From Sandaracinobacteroides sp041675905 (lineage in GTDB: Bacteria; Pseudomonadota; Alphaproteobacteria; Sphingomonadales; Sphingomonadaceae), in contig JBAYSX010000013.1 in NCBI GenBank assembly GCA_041675905.1, positions 9,239 through 73,238 on the forward strand: DNA of 64,000 nt. The letters are read 5' to 3'. Each line of letters opens with the position of its first letter. Position 1 is the first letter of the stretch. Positions 36,322 to 45,500 of this stretch are shown here, piece after piece. Under the pieces are notes generated by a model. The model was not told the DNA's origin, searched no databases, and saw only the letters and a list, made by a program, of their open reading frames with translations. A program made the position numbers and the translations under genes.

Positions 36322-36795
36322 TTGGCGCTATTGAAGGAACATGTTGCCGAAGCGTTGGTCGGCTTGCTGGTGCTGTTGTTTGCTGCATGGTTCGCTTTCT
36401 ATGCGTTGGAGCGGAGCAGCGGCATTGGTGTTGATCGCTATACCGTAACGGCGCGCTTTCCCAATGCGGCGGGCATCGATGTGGGCTCCGATGTGCGTGT
36501 TTCAGGCATGAAAGTCGGCACGGTGACTTCCCAGACGCTTGATCCGGTCACCTGGCAAGCGGTTCTGACTTTCGCTGTCGATTCGAAACTGAAATTGCCG
36601 GCGGACAGCTCTGCGGCGATATCTTCTGATGGTCTGCTTGGCGGCGCGCATATCGCTCTTATTCCCGGCGGCGATCCTGAGCCACTGATGCCCGGCGACG
36701 AGATTATCGACACGCAGGGCGCGACCGATTTGATGGGCCTGATCGGCTCGTTCATCAACCGGAGCGGTGGCGACAGCGGTTCCAGGGGCGAATGA
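36322..36795 (+). CDS. mlaD: Outer-membrane lipid asymmetry protein MlaD
   Basis: 157 residues from a TTG start preceded by GGGAAAG. An N-terminal membrane anchor (about 10-29) is followed by the MCE domain (YTVTARFPNAAGIDVGSDVRVSGMKVGTV). It is the periplasmic substrate-binding ring of the MlaFEDB phospholipid transporter. The other mla genes are not here, and mlaD instead lies between NDUFA12 and DUF2155, with an ATGA overlap to the latter. Confidence 0.9.
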   Translation: MALLKEHVAEALVGLLVLLFAAWFAFYALERSSGIGVDRYTVTARFPNAAGIDVGSDVRVSGMKVGTVTSQTLDPVTWQAVLTFAVDSKLKLPADSSAAISSDGLLGGAHIALIPGGDPEPLMPGDEIIDTQGATDLMGLIGSFINRSGGDSGSRGE

Positions 36796-37310
36796 TGCGC
36801 CGGAACGTGGTGGCCGGACTCCTTTTACTGGCCGCGCTTCCCGCCAATTCCCAGGAAACCGCCCCCGAAAAGCCTCTGGCGGCAGATGACGCTCGTGTTG
36901 CGGTGATCGGTGCGCTGGACAAGCGACATGGCACATCCGCGGAATTCATTCTGAAGCCGGGCGAAAACTTTGAATTCGGCCGGCTGCGTGGAATCCTGCG
37001 CACCTGCGAAACCACCGCGCCCTGGGAGCAACGGCAATCCGGCGCGTTTGTGCAGATAGTCGAAACGCCTTTACCACGGACCCGCCGGGAAAATCCGCAG
37101 CCGCGCACGGTATTTTCCGGTTGGCTATTCGCCGAATCCCCGTCGCTTAATCCGATGGCGCACCCGACTTACGACGTCTGGCTCAAAAGCTGCACGATGC
37201 ATTTCCCGGATGGCCCCGCTTCGGCCAGTGCCGATGGCTCGGCGAAAGCCTCCGGCGTCTCGCCCAGCGGACAGGCCAGGTCGACGACCACGGATGGCAC
37301 GACGAACTGA
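36792..37310 (+). CDS. DUF2155 domain secreted protein
   Basis: 172 residues with a signal peptide (RNVVAGLLLLAALPANSQ). The DUF2155 core includes FEFGRLRGILRTCETTAPWEQ and TVFSGWLFAESPSLNPMAHPTYDVWLKSC. The function is unknown. The start overlaps mlaD (ATGA). After the conserved WLKSC the protein has a Ser/Ala/Gly-rich tail of about 40 residues, encoded opposite the 3' end of aat. The tail may be dispensable. Confidence 0.9.
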   Translation: MMRRNVVAGLLLLAALPANSQETAPEKPLAADDARVAVIGALDKRHGTSAEFILKPGENFEFGRLRGILRTCETTAPWEQRQSGAFVQIVETPLPRTRRENPQPRTVFSGWLFAESPSLNPMAHPTYDVWLKSCTMHFPDGPASASADGSAKASGVSPSGQARSTTTDGTTN

Positions 37311-37954
37311 TCCAGACCCAGAGCGCGGGGCAGGGCATCCCAGTCGCCGTCCGCCGCCACTGCTTCTCGCAGCAATGTCAGATATTGGCCCCGGCGCACT
37401 TCCTTTCCTCCGAAGCTTGCCAGATGCGCCGTCAGAAACTGGGTGTCGAGCAGACGGAAACTTCCTGCCCGTAAACGTGCAACCAGATGCGCCAACGCTG
37501 CCTTGCTGGCGTCGGTCGCGCGGCTGAACATGCTTTCGCCGAAAAAGCTGCCGCCGATTCTTACCCCATACAGGCCGCCAACCAGCCGCCCCGTTCGATC
37601 CCAGATTTCGACGGAATGTGCGTGTCCCTCGAAATGCAGGCGGGTATAGGCATCCAGAATGACCGGATTGATCCAGCTCTGCTGACGACCGGCGGCGCTT
37701 GCGGCGCAGGAACGGATGACCGCGCCGAACGCCAGATCGCTGCTGTGGAAGAAACGTTCCTGTTTCAGGGTCTTGGCTAACGAACGGGGCAGATGAAAGT
37801 CTTCCAGCGGCAATATGCCCCGTCGTCGTGGCTCGACCCAGAAAATATCCTCGGCTTCGCGCGTGTCGGCCATAGGAAACAGGCCGGCGGTATAGGCCCG
37901 GAGCAGGGTGCCGGTATCCAGCCGGCGTAATTCATGGCGACTCAGGCGATCCAT
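37169..37954 (-). CDS. aat: Leucyl/phenylalanyl-tRNA-protein transferase
   Basis: About 261 residues from the ATG at 37954; the frame is open to 38074. Aat adds Leu or Phe to N-terminal Lys/Arg of proteins, creating N-degrons for ClpS-ClpAP; clpS lies 1.7 kb away in this window. Motifs: LLRAYTAGLFPMAD, WVEPRRRGILPLEDFHLPRSL, EGHAHSVEIWD and GLYGVRIGGSFFGESMFSR. It overlaps the DUF2155 gene by 142 bases on the opposite strand. Confidence 0.94.
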   Translation of the reverse strand: MDRLSRHELRRLDTGTLLRAYTAGLFPMADTREAEDIFWVEPRRRGILPLEDFHLPRSLAKTLKQERFFHSSDLAFGAVIRSCAASAAGRQQSWINPVILDAYTRLHFEGHAHSVEIWDRTGRLVGGLYGVRIGGSFFGESMFSRATDASKAALAHLVARLRAGSFRLLDTQFLTAHLASFGGKEVRRGQYLTLLREAVAADGDWDALPRALGLDQFVVPSVVVDLACPLGETPEAFAEPSALAEAGPSGKCIVQLLSQTS

Positions 37955-38185
37955 CGGAACCGCTCGCCACAGTCTGCCGACTCTTGCGCTATCGCCATTC
38001 CCCGTTCCCTCATTCGATACCGCATCCTTTGCAATTGCCGTTACCGTGACAAGCGGCAATAAAATAAAATTCACGCCTGTGCGTTAAGCAGTGCTTCAGC
38101 GGCGATGAAGTCCTTGTTAACAGCGTGGCCAGCGTTCACAGTCTGTGTGTCCGGTCGGCAAAGAAAAACGGGAAAGGGATAGTGG

Positions 38186-39670
38186 ATGAAGGCAGGTGGC
38201 GTTGCACTACTGACAGCGGGGATTGCAGCGGGAGTGGCGCTCGCGTTGTCCGTCAATAGCTGGCAGGAAAGCGGCAACGCCGTGGCGCAGGTCGCGGCGC
38301 AACTGGCCCGGGAAGCCGGTGCCGAAGGTCCGCGCTATGTGCCCGGAACATCCAATGAAATCACCCTGTCTTTTGCACCGGTTGCCCGTCGCGTGCAGCC
38401 TGCCGTCGTCAATATTTTCACCGCGCGGGTTGTGCGTCAGCGCGGGTCGCTAAGTCCCTTCTTTTCCGTATTCGATTCCGAGCCGCGGGTGGCCAACTCG
38501 CTGGGTTCGGGCGTGATTGTTGACGGCAAGGGACTGATCGTCACCAATAACCATGTCGTGCAAGGTGCGGAACAGATTGTCGTCGTGCTGGCTGACCGGC
38601 GCGAATATCCGGCGAAGGTTGTTTTCTCGGAGGCCAAGCTCGACCTCGCCCTGCTTAAGGTGGATCCGAAGGGAGACGAATTACCCACGGCCCGACTCGG
38701 CGATAGCGATCGGGCGCAGGTAGGCGATCTGGTGCTGGCGGTAGGTAACCCGTTCGGCGTCGGCCAGACGGTTACGCAAGGAATTGTGTCGGCCGTTGCG
38801 CGTACGGGGATCGGGGTTTCCGATGCGCAATTTTTCATCCAGACGGATGCTTCGATCAACCAGGGCAATAGTGGGGGGGCGCTGGTCGCCATGAATGGCG
38901 ATGTTGTCGGCATCAATACGGCCATCCTGACCGGCGGGCAGAACGGCGGCTCGATTGGCCTGGGCTTTGCCGTGCCGTCGAACATGGTGAAAATTTTCAT
39001 GCGCGCCGCCGAATCCGGCAAGATGGTGACATCCTGGATCGGCGCCGAAGGCGAGGCACTGGCGGCGGATACGGCGAAGGCCGCCGGTCTGGATCGCCCG
39101 GCGGGCGCCTTGCTGACCGGGGTTACAGCCGGATCGCCGGCGGCAAAGGCTGGTTTGCGGCCTGGCGATATCGTTTATGCTATTGACGGCAAGGAAGTGC
39201 TTGATCCGTCCTCTTTGCGCTACCGGATCTCCAGCCTGCCGGTCGGCAGTTCGGTGACTTTGACGGTCATCCGCAATCGTCAGGCAATGAATGTGTCGCT
39301 GACGCTGGTGGCTCCGCCCGAAAATCCGCCCCGGCAACTGACGCAACTACCGGCGGGCAGCATCCTGGCCGGCATTTCCATCGCCAACCTGTCACCGGCG
39401 CTGGCTCAGGAACTGGGGGCAGGTTTGCCGGAAAAAGGCGTGGTCGTAGTGGAAGTGCCGCGCGGCGCGCCCGCCGCACGCACCGGTTTCCCGCGCCCCG
39501 GTGATATTGTGGAAAGCGTGAACGGAGAGAGTGTCGATTCCGTAAATGATCTGCGCGATGCCGTTTCCGGTAGCCCGAACCGCACCCTTTTCGGCATCGA
39601 CCGGGGGGGGCAGCGGGTGGAATGTCTGTTCCAGGCGCCGCGTACCTTTGCCTGCAGGGCTGCGGCATAA
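38186..39670 (+). CDS. degP: Do-family periplasmic serine endopeptidase (DegP/HtrA)
   Basis: 494 residues with an N-terminal signal or anchor. The trypsin-like triad is His123 (VTNNHVV), Asp153 (LDLALL) and Ser229 (GNSGGAL). Two PDZ domains follow (about 285-370 with AGSPAAKAGLRPGDIVYAIDG, and 400-475 with GFPRPGDIVESVNGE). It degrades or refolds misfolded envelope proteins. Whether it corresponds to DegP, DegQ or DegS is not certain. It is followed by a hairpin before convergent clpS. Confidence 0.93.
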   Translation: MKAGGVALLTAGIAAGVALALSVNSWQESGNAVAQVAAQLAREAGAEGPRYVPGTSNEITLSFAPVARRVQPAVVNIFTARVVRQRGSLSPFFSVFDSEPRVANSLGSGVIVDGKGLIVTNNHVVQGAEQIVVVLADRREYPAKVVFSEAKLDLALLKVDPKGDELPTARLGDSDRAQVGDLVLAVGNPFGVGQTVTQGIVSAVARTGIGVSDAQFFIQTDASINQGNSGGALVAMNGDVVGINTAILTGGQNGGSIGLGFAVPSNMVKIFMRAAESGKMVTSWIGAEGEALAADTAKAAGLDRPAGALLTGVTAGSPAAKAGLRPGDIVYAIDGKEVLDPSSLRYRISSLPVGSSVTLTVIRNRQAMNVSLTLVAPPENPPRQLTQLPAGSILAGISIANLSPALAQELGAGLPEKGVVVVEVPRGAPAARTGFPRPGDIVESVNGESVDSVNDLRDAVSGSPNRTLFGIDRGGQRVECLFQAPRTFACRAAA

Positions 39671-39681
39671 TGCTGCTTTTC

Positions 39682-39712
39682 GATCCCGCTTTCCGTTGAA
39701 GGGAGCGGGATC
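39682..39712. terminator. Hairpin between convergent degP and clpS
   Basis: Perfect 9-bp stem GATCCCGCT / AGCGGGATC with a 13-base loop, 11 bases after the degP stop and 9 bases after the clpS stop. Flanking T/A tracts are short, so it is a likely but modest bidirectional terminator. Confidence 0.55.
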
Positions 39713-39721
39713 AGTTTCAAA

Positions 39722-40078
39722 TCAGGCTTTTTCCAGCGTGCATTGCAGCGGATGCTGATGCTGTTTGGCGAAATCCATCACCTGGTTGACCTTGGTTTCC
39801 GCCACTTCATAAGTAAAAATGCCGCAAACGCCCACGCCACGTTGGTGCACATGGAGCATCACGCGTGTCGCATCTTCGAGGCTCATGCGAAAAAACCGCT
39901 GGAGCACATGAACCACAAACTCCATGGGCGTATAATCATCGTTCAGTAACAGAACCTTATACGGTGAGGGTTTGCGCGTGGCCGTGCGGGTGCGCGTGGC
40001 GACGCCCGTTGTCGTACCGCCGCCGGTATCCGCGCCATCCTCTGGTCCGGCGTAAATTAGCTGTATCAACCTGATCAT
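39722..40078 (-). CDS. clpS: ATP-dependent Clp protease adaptor ClpS
   Basis: 118-residue N-recognin that delivers N-degron substrates to ClpAP. The core YKVLLLNDDYTPMEFVVHVLQRFF and ATRVMLHVHQRGVGVCGIFTYEVAETKV holds the amino-acid binding pocket (NDDYT, HVHQ). About 38 N-terminal residues form a flexible extension. clpA does not follow in the window. Its substrates would include proteins modified by Aat. Confidence 0.96.
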   Translation of the reverse strand: MIRLIQLIYAGPEDGADTGGGTTTGVATRTRTATRKPSPYKVLLLNDDYTPMEFVVHVLQRFFRMSLEDATRVMLHVHQRGVGVCGIFTYEVAETKVNQVMDFAKQHQHPLQCTLEKA

Positions 40079-40281
40079 GCCTTCCGCTGTCTCAGCCCTT
40101 CAGAGCCGAATAGTACGGCTGCAGACCAAAATATCGGAAGCAGCCCCCTTGTTGCAAGCCACATGCCTGTGGCAGAGGCCCGTCGGTCACCGGTTAGCCT
40201 GGTGTTCCCGCCGATAGATCCGGGGGAAATGTATCCGACACGGCGTATCCGTCGTGGATATCTGTATCGGAGCCGTGGACG

Positions 40282-41331
40282 TTGAGAGTATCGGTTAGCG
40301 CGTTTTTCGCATTTCTGCTGATCTTCATGGTTGCGGCCTGTTCGCGGGGCGATGCGAATGGCAAGACGGGTGGCAGATCGCCGCCGGAAGTTGTCGTGGG
40401 CACCGTGCATTCGGCGGAACTGGTCAACAGTATCGAGGCGATCGGCACGGCGCGGGCTAACGAGCAAGCCGATCTGAATTCCACCGTTACCGAACGGATT
40501 GCGAAGGTGAATTTCGCCGATGGCGCTTATGTTCCAAAGGGCGCGGTGATCGCTGAACTGGTTCGCACCGCTCAGGGCGCCAGCCTGACGGAAAGCGAGG
40601 CGCGCCTTCGAGAAGCCGAGCAGCAACTGGCCCGGCTGAAGCAATTACAAAAGCAGGGTTTTGCCACCCGCGCCCGTATCGATGAACAGCAAGCCGCCGT
40701 CGATGTGGCGCGCGCCCAGTCCGCGTCCGCCCGCTCGGATATTGGCGACCGGGTAATCCGCGCGCCATTTTCCGGCTGGCTGTCCCTGCGGCGGATTTCA
40801 CCCGGCAGCGTGGTGAATGCCGGCACCACCATTGTCACCATTGTTGATCATAGCAAGATCAAGCTCGATTTTCCGGTGCCCGAAGTTTATTTGTCGGTTG
40901 TGAAACCGGGTCTCGCAATCGAGGCAAAAGCGGCGGCATGGCCCGATGAAATATTTCGCGGCAGCATTTCATCGGTCGATCCACTGATCGATCCGGTCAG
41001 TCGCGCGGCGACGGTGCGCGCCATGCTGCCCAATCCCGATCTGAAATTGCGGCCCGGTATGTTGATGACGGTCTCCATCCGTTCGCAGCCACGCAAGGCG
41101 TTGGTCGTGCCGGAACTGGCGGTGATCGGGGAGGGTAGCGGAGCGTATGTCTGGGCGGTGGACGACAAGAATCATGCGGCGCGAAGAACCGTGGAAACCG
41201 GTGTCCGTCGCGATGGCATGATAGAGATTTTGCAGGGACTGGCCGAAGGTGAGCGGCTGGTGATCGACGGGACGGTGAAAGTGCGCGGGGCCGGACCCAT
41301 TACCCCGGCAGAGCCGGGGAAAACGGCGTGA
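40282..41331 (+). CDS. RND efflux periplasmic adaptor lipoprotein
   Basis: 349 residues from a TTG start with GGAG about 9 bases upstream; I see no better in-frame ATG. Lipobox MVAAC puts the lipidated cysteine at residue 20. The lipoyl halves (TERIAKVNFADGAYVPKGAVIAEL and IRAPFSGWLSLRRISPGSVV) flank a short coiled coil (about 100-150). It is the membrane-fusion partner of the RND pump that follows with a GTGA overlap. Confidence 0.92.
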   Translation: MRVSVSAFFAFLLIFMVAACSRGDANGKTGGRSPPEVVVGTVHSAELVNSIEAIGTARANEQADLNSTVTERIAKVNFADGAYVPKGAVIAELVRTAQGASLTESEARLREAEQQLARLKQLQKQGFATRARIDEQQAAVDVARAQSASARSDIGDRVIRAPFSGWLSLRRISPGSVVNAGTTIVTIVDHSKIKLDFPVPEVYLSVVKPGLAIEAKAAAWPDEIFRGSISSVDPLIDPVSRAATVRAMLPNPDLKLRPGMLMTVSIRSQPRKALVVPELAVIGEGSGAYVWAVDDKNHAARRTVETGVRRDGMIEILQGLAEGERLVIDGTVKVRGAGPITPAEPGKTA

Positions 41332-44300
41332 TTCTCTCCGATATTTCTGTAAAAAGGCCCGTCTTCGCGGCGGTTATGTCTCTGCTTCTGCTCCTGGTCG
41401 GGGCCATTTCCTATAGCCGCCTGCCGGTGCGGGATTTGCCGGAAGTCGAGCCGCCTATCGTATCGGTGCAGACCAATTATCGCGGGGCGAACGCCGGCGT
41501 TGTTGAAAATCGCATCACGCAGGTTCTGGAGGACCGCATATCGGGCATCGAGGGCATCGAAATGGTCCGCTCCCGCTCCCGCGATGGCCGCTCAGATATC
41601 ACCATCGAATTTTCAGCTGCCCGGGACATTGATGCTGCTGCCAATGATGTGCGGGATCGGGTTTCCGGCATTCTCGATAGTCTGCCGCAGGAATCGGACC
41701 CGCCGGAAATCAGCAAGGTGGATGTGGATTCGCAGCCGATTTTGTGGATGAGCCTGACCCATCCCGAATGGACGGCAATGCAGTTGAGCGACTACGCCAA
41801 CCGCGTGCTCGTGGATCGTTTTTCGGCGGTGAATGGCGTATCACGGGTGCGGGTGAGTGGCGACAAGACGCCAGCCATGCGCGTGTGGCTGTCCCGGCAG
41901 AAACTGGCGGCTTTCGGGATGACTGCCGGCGATATTGAAGCCGCCTTGCGCCGGCAAAATGTCGAGCTGCCGGCCGGCCGGGTAGATGGCCAGGCCACGA
42001 ACCTGACGGTGCGGATTAACCGCCAGTTCCTTACCGAACAGGATTTCTCCAACCTGGTCGTGACACGCGCGGATGACGGCTACCTGGTGCGACTGGGCGA
42101 TGTGGCGCGTGTCAGCCTCGAACCCGAAGATCGTTACAGCTTTTATCACAATAATGGGCGGTTGAGTGTAGGTCTGGGTGTCGTCCGGCAGTCGGGCGCG
42201 AACACCTTGCAGGTAGCAAACGACGTAAAGGCGGAAATGGTTGCGGTGCAGGAAATGCTGCCGCCCGGCATGGAAATTGCCGTCTCCAACGACACGTCGC
42301 TGTTCATCGATCGCGCCATCAACAATGTCTGGGTAACCCTGTTTGAAGCAGCGATTCTGGTGGTCGCAGTTATCTTTATTTTTCTTGGCTCAATGCGCGC
42401 GACGCTTATTCCGGCGGCAACCGTACCGATTTGCCTTATCGCAACCTTTGCTGTCCTGTTATTGCTGGGCTATTCGCTCAATCTTCTTACCTTGCTGGCG
42501 TTCGTTCTGGCGATCGGGATTGTGGTGGATGATGCGATCGTCGTGCTCGAAAATATTTACTATCGCATCGAACATGGCGAGCCGCCGCTGGTGGCGGCTT
42601 ATCGGGGTGCGTCTCAGGTAGGATTTGCGGTTGTTGCAACGACCGTCGTTATTTGTGCAGTATTTGTTCCACTTTATTTTATCGCCGGCAACACCGGTAT
42701 GTTGTTCCGGGAATTGGCAGGCGCGATGATCGGCGCTATCGCCTTCTCCGGCTTTGTCGCCCTGACACTGACGCCGATGCTGTGCTCGAAATTTCTTCGC
42801 GCGGATACGGGCAAGAATCGCTTTTCCCGCTGGTTTGACCGGCAGTTTGCACGCGTATTGCGCCGCTATCGCGGCTTTCTGCAAAAAATCATCCACCGGC
42901 CCTGGCTGGTTTCGGGGGCAGCCCTCGCCATCGTTGGCGTGTTTCTATGGCTCGGCTCGACATTGCCGTCCGAACTCGCGCCCGAAGAAGATGTGGGATA
43001 TTTTTCGGTCAATGTTCTGGGGGCGGAAGGCACCGGCTATGAGCAGATGCTCACCTACATGCAGCGGCTGGAGGCAAAAGCGCTGGGCCTGATGGAAGAG
43101 GAGGGCGCGATCCGGCACCTGCTGGTGCGCGCACCTGCGACCTTCGGCGCGACCGAAGATTTCAATTCCGGCATGATGCTCGTTTTTCTCAAGCCCTGGG
43201 AGGAGCGCGATGTTTCCACCCGTGATCTCACCAATCGTTTTCAGAAAATGCTGGCGGAAGATCCGCATGTTCGTGGCAACGCATCAATTCCCGGCAGTCT
43301 TGCGCGCGGGCGTGGCCGGCCGATCCAGTTTGTGATCGCAGGCTCCAGCTTCGAGGAACTGGCACGGGTGCGCGATGCAATTTTCGTTGCGGCCCGCGAC
43401 CACTCCGGGCTGGTTGATCTGGATGCCGATTATCGCGAAACGAAACCGCAACTCGCGGTCGATATCGACACCGCGCGGGCCGGTGATCTTGGCGTTCCCA
43501 TTTCCGCCATCGGCCAAACGCTGGAAACGATGATGGGATCGCGTCGGGTGACGACCTTTATCGACCGTGGCGAGGAATATTATGTTGTGGTGCAGGCGGA
43601 AGATGAGGACCGCGCCACAGCCCAGGATCTGGGGAATATCTATGTGCGGTCGACAACCAGTGGAGAACTGGTGCCGCTGACGAGCCTGATTGCCGTGCGG
43701 GAGGTGGCCCAGGCGGGCGAACTTGGCCGCTTCAACAAATTGCGCGCCATCACCATCGAGGGCAATGTCGCTTCTGGTACGACGCTTGGGCAGGCGCTGG
43801 ATTTCCTTGAAGCCGAGGCGATGAAGCATCCGGAAGTCGCCGCGATCGGCTATCGCGGTGAGAGCCAGGCGTTGCGACAAACAGGTTCCTCGCTATGGAT
43901 CGTGCTGGGCCTGACCATCGTGCTGGTTTTCCTGGTGCTGGCGGCGCAGTTTGAAAGCTTCGTCCATCCGCTCGTCATTATTCTGACCGTTCCGCTGGCC
44001 GTGGGCGGCGGGGTGTTTGGACTATGGATCATGGGCGGCACCATCAATCTGTACAGTCAGGTTGGGATTGTGATGCTGGTAGGTCTGGCCGCCAAAAACG
44101 GTATTTTGATCGTGGAGTTTGCCAACCAGTTGCGGGATGACGGGGTGGAGTTCACCGAGGCGATTATCGAGGCGTCCGAACGGCGGCTGCGTCCTGTTCT
44201 GATGACATCAATTGCCACTATCGCCGGCGCCGTCCCCCTGATGCTGGCCTCGGGCGCCGGGGCTGGCGCGCGGACTGCGGTGGGCGTTGTCGTCGTCTGG

Positions 44301-44453
44301 GGGGTCGGCATCGCGACCTTCCTGACCCTGTTCGTTATCCCGCCAATGTATAATCTGCTGGCGCGGCGGACGAAGTCGCCGGAGACGATCGCGCGCGAGC
44401 TGCAGGCCGGGCTGGCCGCCAATCCTGAGGAGCGTGCGCAACCCGCCGAATAA
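41328..44453 (+). CDS. RND multidrug efflux permease (HAE1-like)
   Basis: 1041-residue inner-membrane pump starting at a GTG that overlaps the adaptor stop. The opening SDISVKRPVFAAVMSLLLLL and the proton-relay residues Asp401-Asp402 (GIVVDDAIVVLEN, helix 4) and Lys923 (LAAKNGILIVEF, helix 10) match active AcrB-type transporters. Twelve helices with two large periplasmic loops are evident. No outer-membrane channel gene adjoins it, so it probably uses one encoded elsewhere. The NodT protein at 9958 is paired with another adaptor. Confidence 0.94.
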   Translation: MILSDISVKRPVFAAVMSLLLLLVGAISYSRLPVRDLPEVEPPIVSVQTNYRGANAGVVENRITQVLEDRISGIEGIEMVRSRSRDGRSDITIEFSAARDIDAAANDVRDRVSGILDSLPQESDPPEISKVDVDSQPILWMSLTHPEWTAMQLSDYANRVLVDRFSAVNGVSRVRVSGDKTPAMRVWLSRQKLAAFGMTAGDIEAALRRQNVELPAGRVDGQATNLTVRINRQFLTEQDFSNLVVTRADDGYLVRLGDVARVSLEPEDRYSFYHNNGRLSVGLGVVRQSGANTLQVANDVKAEMVAVQEMLPPGMEIAVSNDTSLFIDRAINNVWVTLFEAAILVVAVIFIFLGSMRATLIPAATVPICLIATFAVLLLLGYSLNLLTLLAFVLAIGIVVDDAIVVLENIYYRIEHGEPPLVAAYRGASQVGFAVVATTVVICAVFVPLYFIAGNTGMLFRELAGAMIGAIAFSGFVALTLTPMLCSKFLRADTGKNRFSRWFDRQFARVLRRYRGFLQKIIHRPWLVSGAALAIVGVFLWLGSTLPSELAPEEDVGYFSVNVLGAEGTGYEQMLTYMQRLEAKALGLMEEEGAIRHLLVRAPATFGATEDFNSGMMLVFLKPWEERDVSTRDLTNRFQKMLAEDPHVRGNASIPGSLARGRGRPIQFVIAGSSFEELARVRDAIFVAARDHSGLVDLDADYRETKPQLAVDIDTARAGDLGVPISAIGQTLETMMGSRRVTTFIDRGEEYYVVVQAEDEDRATAQDLGNIYVRSTTSGELVPLTSLIAVREVAQAGELGRFNKLRAITIEGNVASGTTLGQALDFLEAEAMKHPEVAAIGYRGESQALRQTGSSLWIVLGLTIVLVFLVLAAQFESFVHPLVIILTVPLAVGGGVFGLWIMGGTINLYSQVGIVMLVGLAAKNGILIVEFANQLRDDGVEFTEAIIEASERRLRPVLMTSIATIAGAVPLMLASGAGAGARTAVGVVVVWGVGIATFLTLFVIPPMYNLLARRTKSPETIARELQAGLAANPEERAQPAE

Positions 44454-44536
44454 GGTTTGGCTTCGCTTTTGCACAAAATTGGCGTATGGGGCATCGCATG
44501 AAGCCGGGTGATCGTCGGCTTTCAGGAGTTTAGAGC

Positions 44537-44812
44537 ATGCAAAACCAGAACCCGATAATGGAGGATTTCACCCGGCTGATGTCGAGCATCGCCGGAACCA
44601 TGGCCGGGGCCGGACGCGAGGCAGAAGCTAAAATCCGGGAAAAAATCCGCGAAACCGTAGGCGGTCTGGATATGGTTTCGCGCGAGGAGTTTGAAGCGGT
44701 GAAGACGCTTGCCTCCGAAGCGCGCGCTGAAATCGAGGTGCTGAAATCGGAAATCGCCGCACTGCGGGGGGATAAGCCCGCCGCCGGTGACGAGAACAGC
44801 CCGACGATCTGA
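44537..44812 (+). CDS. Accessory factor UbiK family protein (BMFP/YqiC)
   Basis: 91 residues with AGGAG upstream of the ATG. An N-terminal amphipathic region (PIMEDFTRLMSSIAGTMAGAG) leads to a C-terminal coiled coil (MVSREEFEAVKTLASEARAEIEVLKSEIAAL), the layout of YqiC/UbiK proteins. UbiK assists ubiquinone biosynthesis by binding lipid and Ubi proteins. It sits alone between the RND genes and the YbjN gene. Confidence 0.88.
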   Translation: MQNQNPIMEDFTRLMSSIAGTMAGAGREAEAKIREKIRETVGGLDMVSREEFEAVKTLASEARAEIEVLKSEIAALRGDKPAAGDENSPTI

Positions 44813-44964
44813 ATTTTTCGGACTTTTCCGACATATCCACAGAAAATCCTGTTGCATGGCTGAAGCGCCCTTGTGTGCTGCCGTGCATTGTTCATTATAT
44901 GGTGCCAACACTTGGTTAGACACACAACAGCCGGTATCCGAGAGCGAGGATGTAGGAGTTCCCG

Positions 44965-45489
44965 ATGATGAATTTACACATCGAGAGCGGGCTTGAGCCT
45001 TCCGCGCCCATCGACATGCTGGAACATTATTTCAGCAGCCATAACTGGGCGTTCGAGCGCGACGGTGACGAGGAAATTGTCACCACGGTAAAGGGTAGCT
45101 GGTCCGATTATGAGTTGCGCGCACTGTGGCGCGACGAAGACCGGGTCCTGCAGTTTATTGCCCTGACAGGCATTGCCGCGTCGGGTGGCAAATCCGCCAC
45201 CGAACTGCGCGCAAACCTGTACGAGACGCTCGGCCTGGTCAACGAGCAGTTGTGGATCGGACATTTCGAGCTTTGGTCCGCCGATGGCGCGATTTTGTTC
45301 CGCCACGCGGCGCTGCTGGATGGGCCGGAAGACGCCGCGCTGACCATGTCGCAGGCACATACACTGGTGGATGCCGCCATCGACGAGTGCGAGCGCTACT
45401 ATCCGGTGTTCCAGTTTGTGCTGTGGGGCGGAAAATCCCCGCGCGAGGCCCTCGCGGCAGCCCTGGTGGAAACTGAAGGCGAAGCCTGA
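44965..45489 (+). CDS. YbjN domain protein
   Basis: 174 residues with AGGAG just before a double ATG. The fold, related to type III secretion chaperones, is suggested by PIDMLEHYFSSHNWAFERDGDEEIVTTVKGSW and VNEQLWIGHFELWSADGAILFRHAALL. YbjN proteins are putative regulators or chaperones in Alphaproteobacteria with no settled function. It is followed closely by the amidohydrolase gene. Confidence 0.88.
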   Translation: MMNLHIESGLEPSAPIDMLEHYFSSHNWAFERDGDEEIVTTVKGSWSDYELRALWRDEDRVLQFIALTGIAASGGKSATELRANLYETLGLVNEQLWIGHFELWSADGAILFRHAALLDGPEDAALTMSQAHTLVDAAIDECERYYPVFQFVLWGGKSPREALAAALVETEGEA

Positions 45490-45500
45490 AGCGCAGAATC

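Noticed and set aside
40075..40644. 189-codon minus-strand frame between clpS and the RND adaptor
   Set aside because: It lies mostly antisense to the adaptor gene, has biased composition and shows no recognisable motif.
44814..44832. Small hairpin TCGGA-CTTT-TCCGA after the ubiK-like gene
   Set aside because: A five-base stem without a following T run is too weak to call a terminator.
44838..44846. DnaA-box-like ATATCCACA
   Set aside because: It is a single imperfect copy without neighbouring boxes or an AT-rich unwinding element, so no origin is supported.
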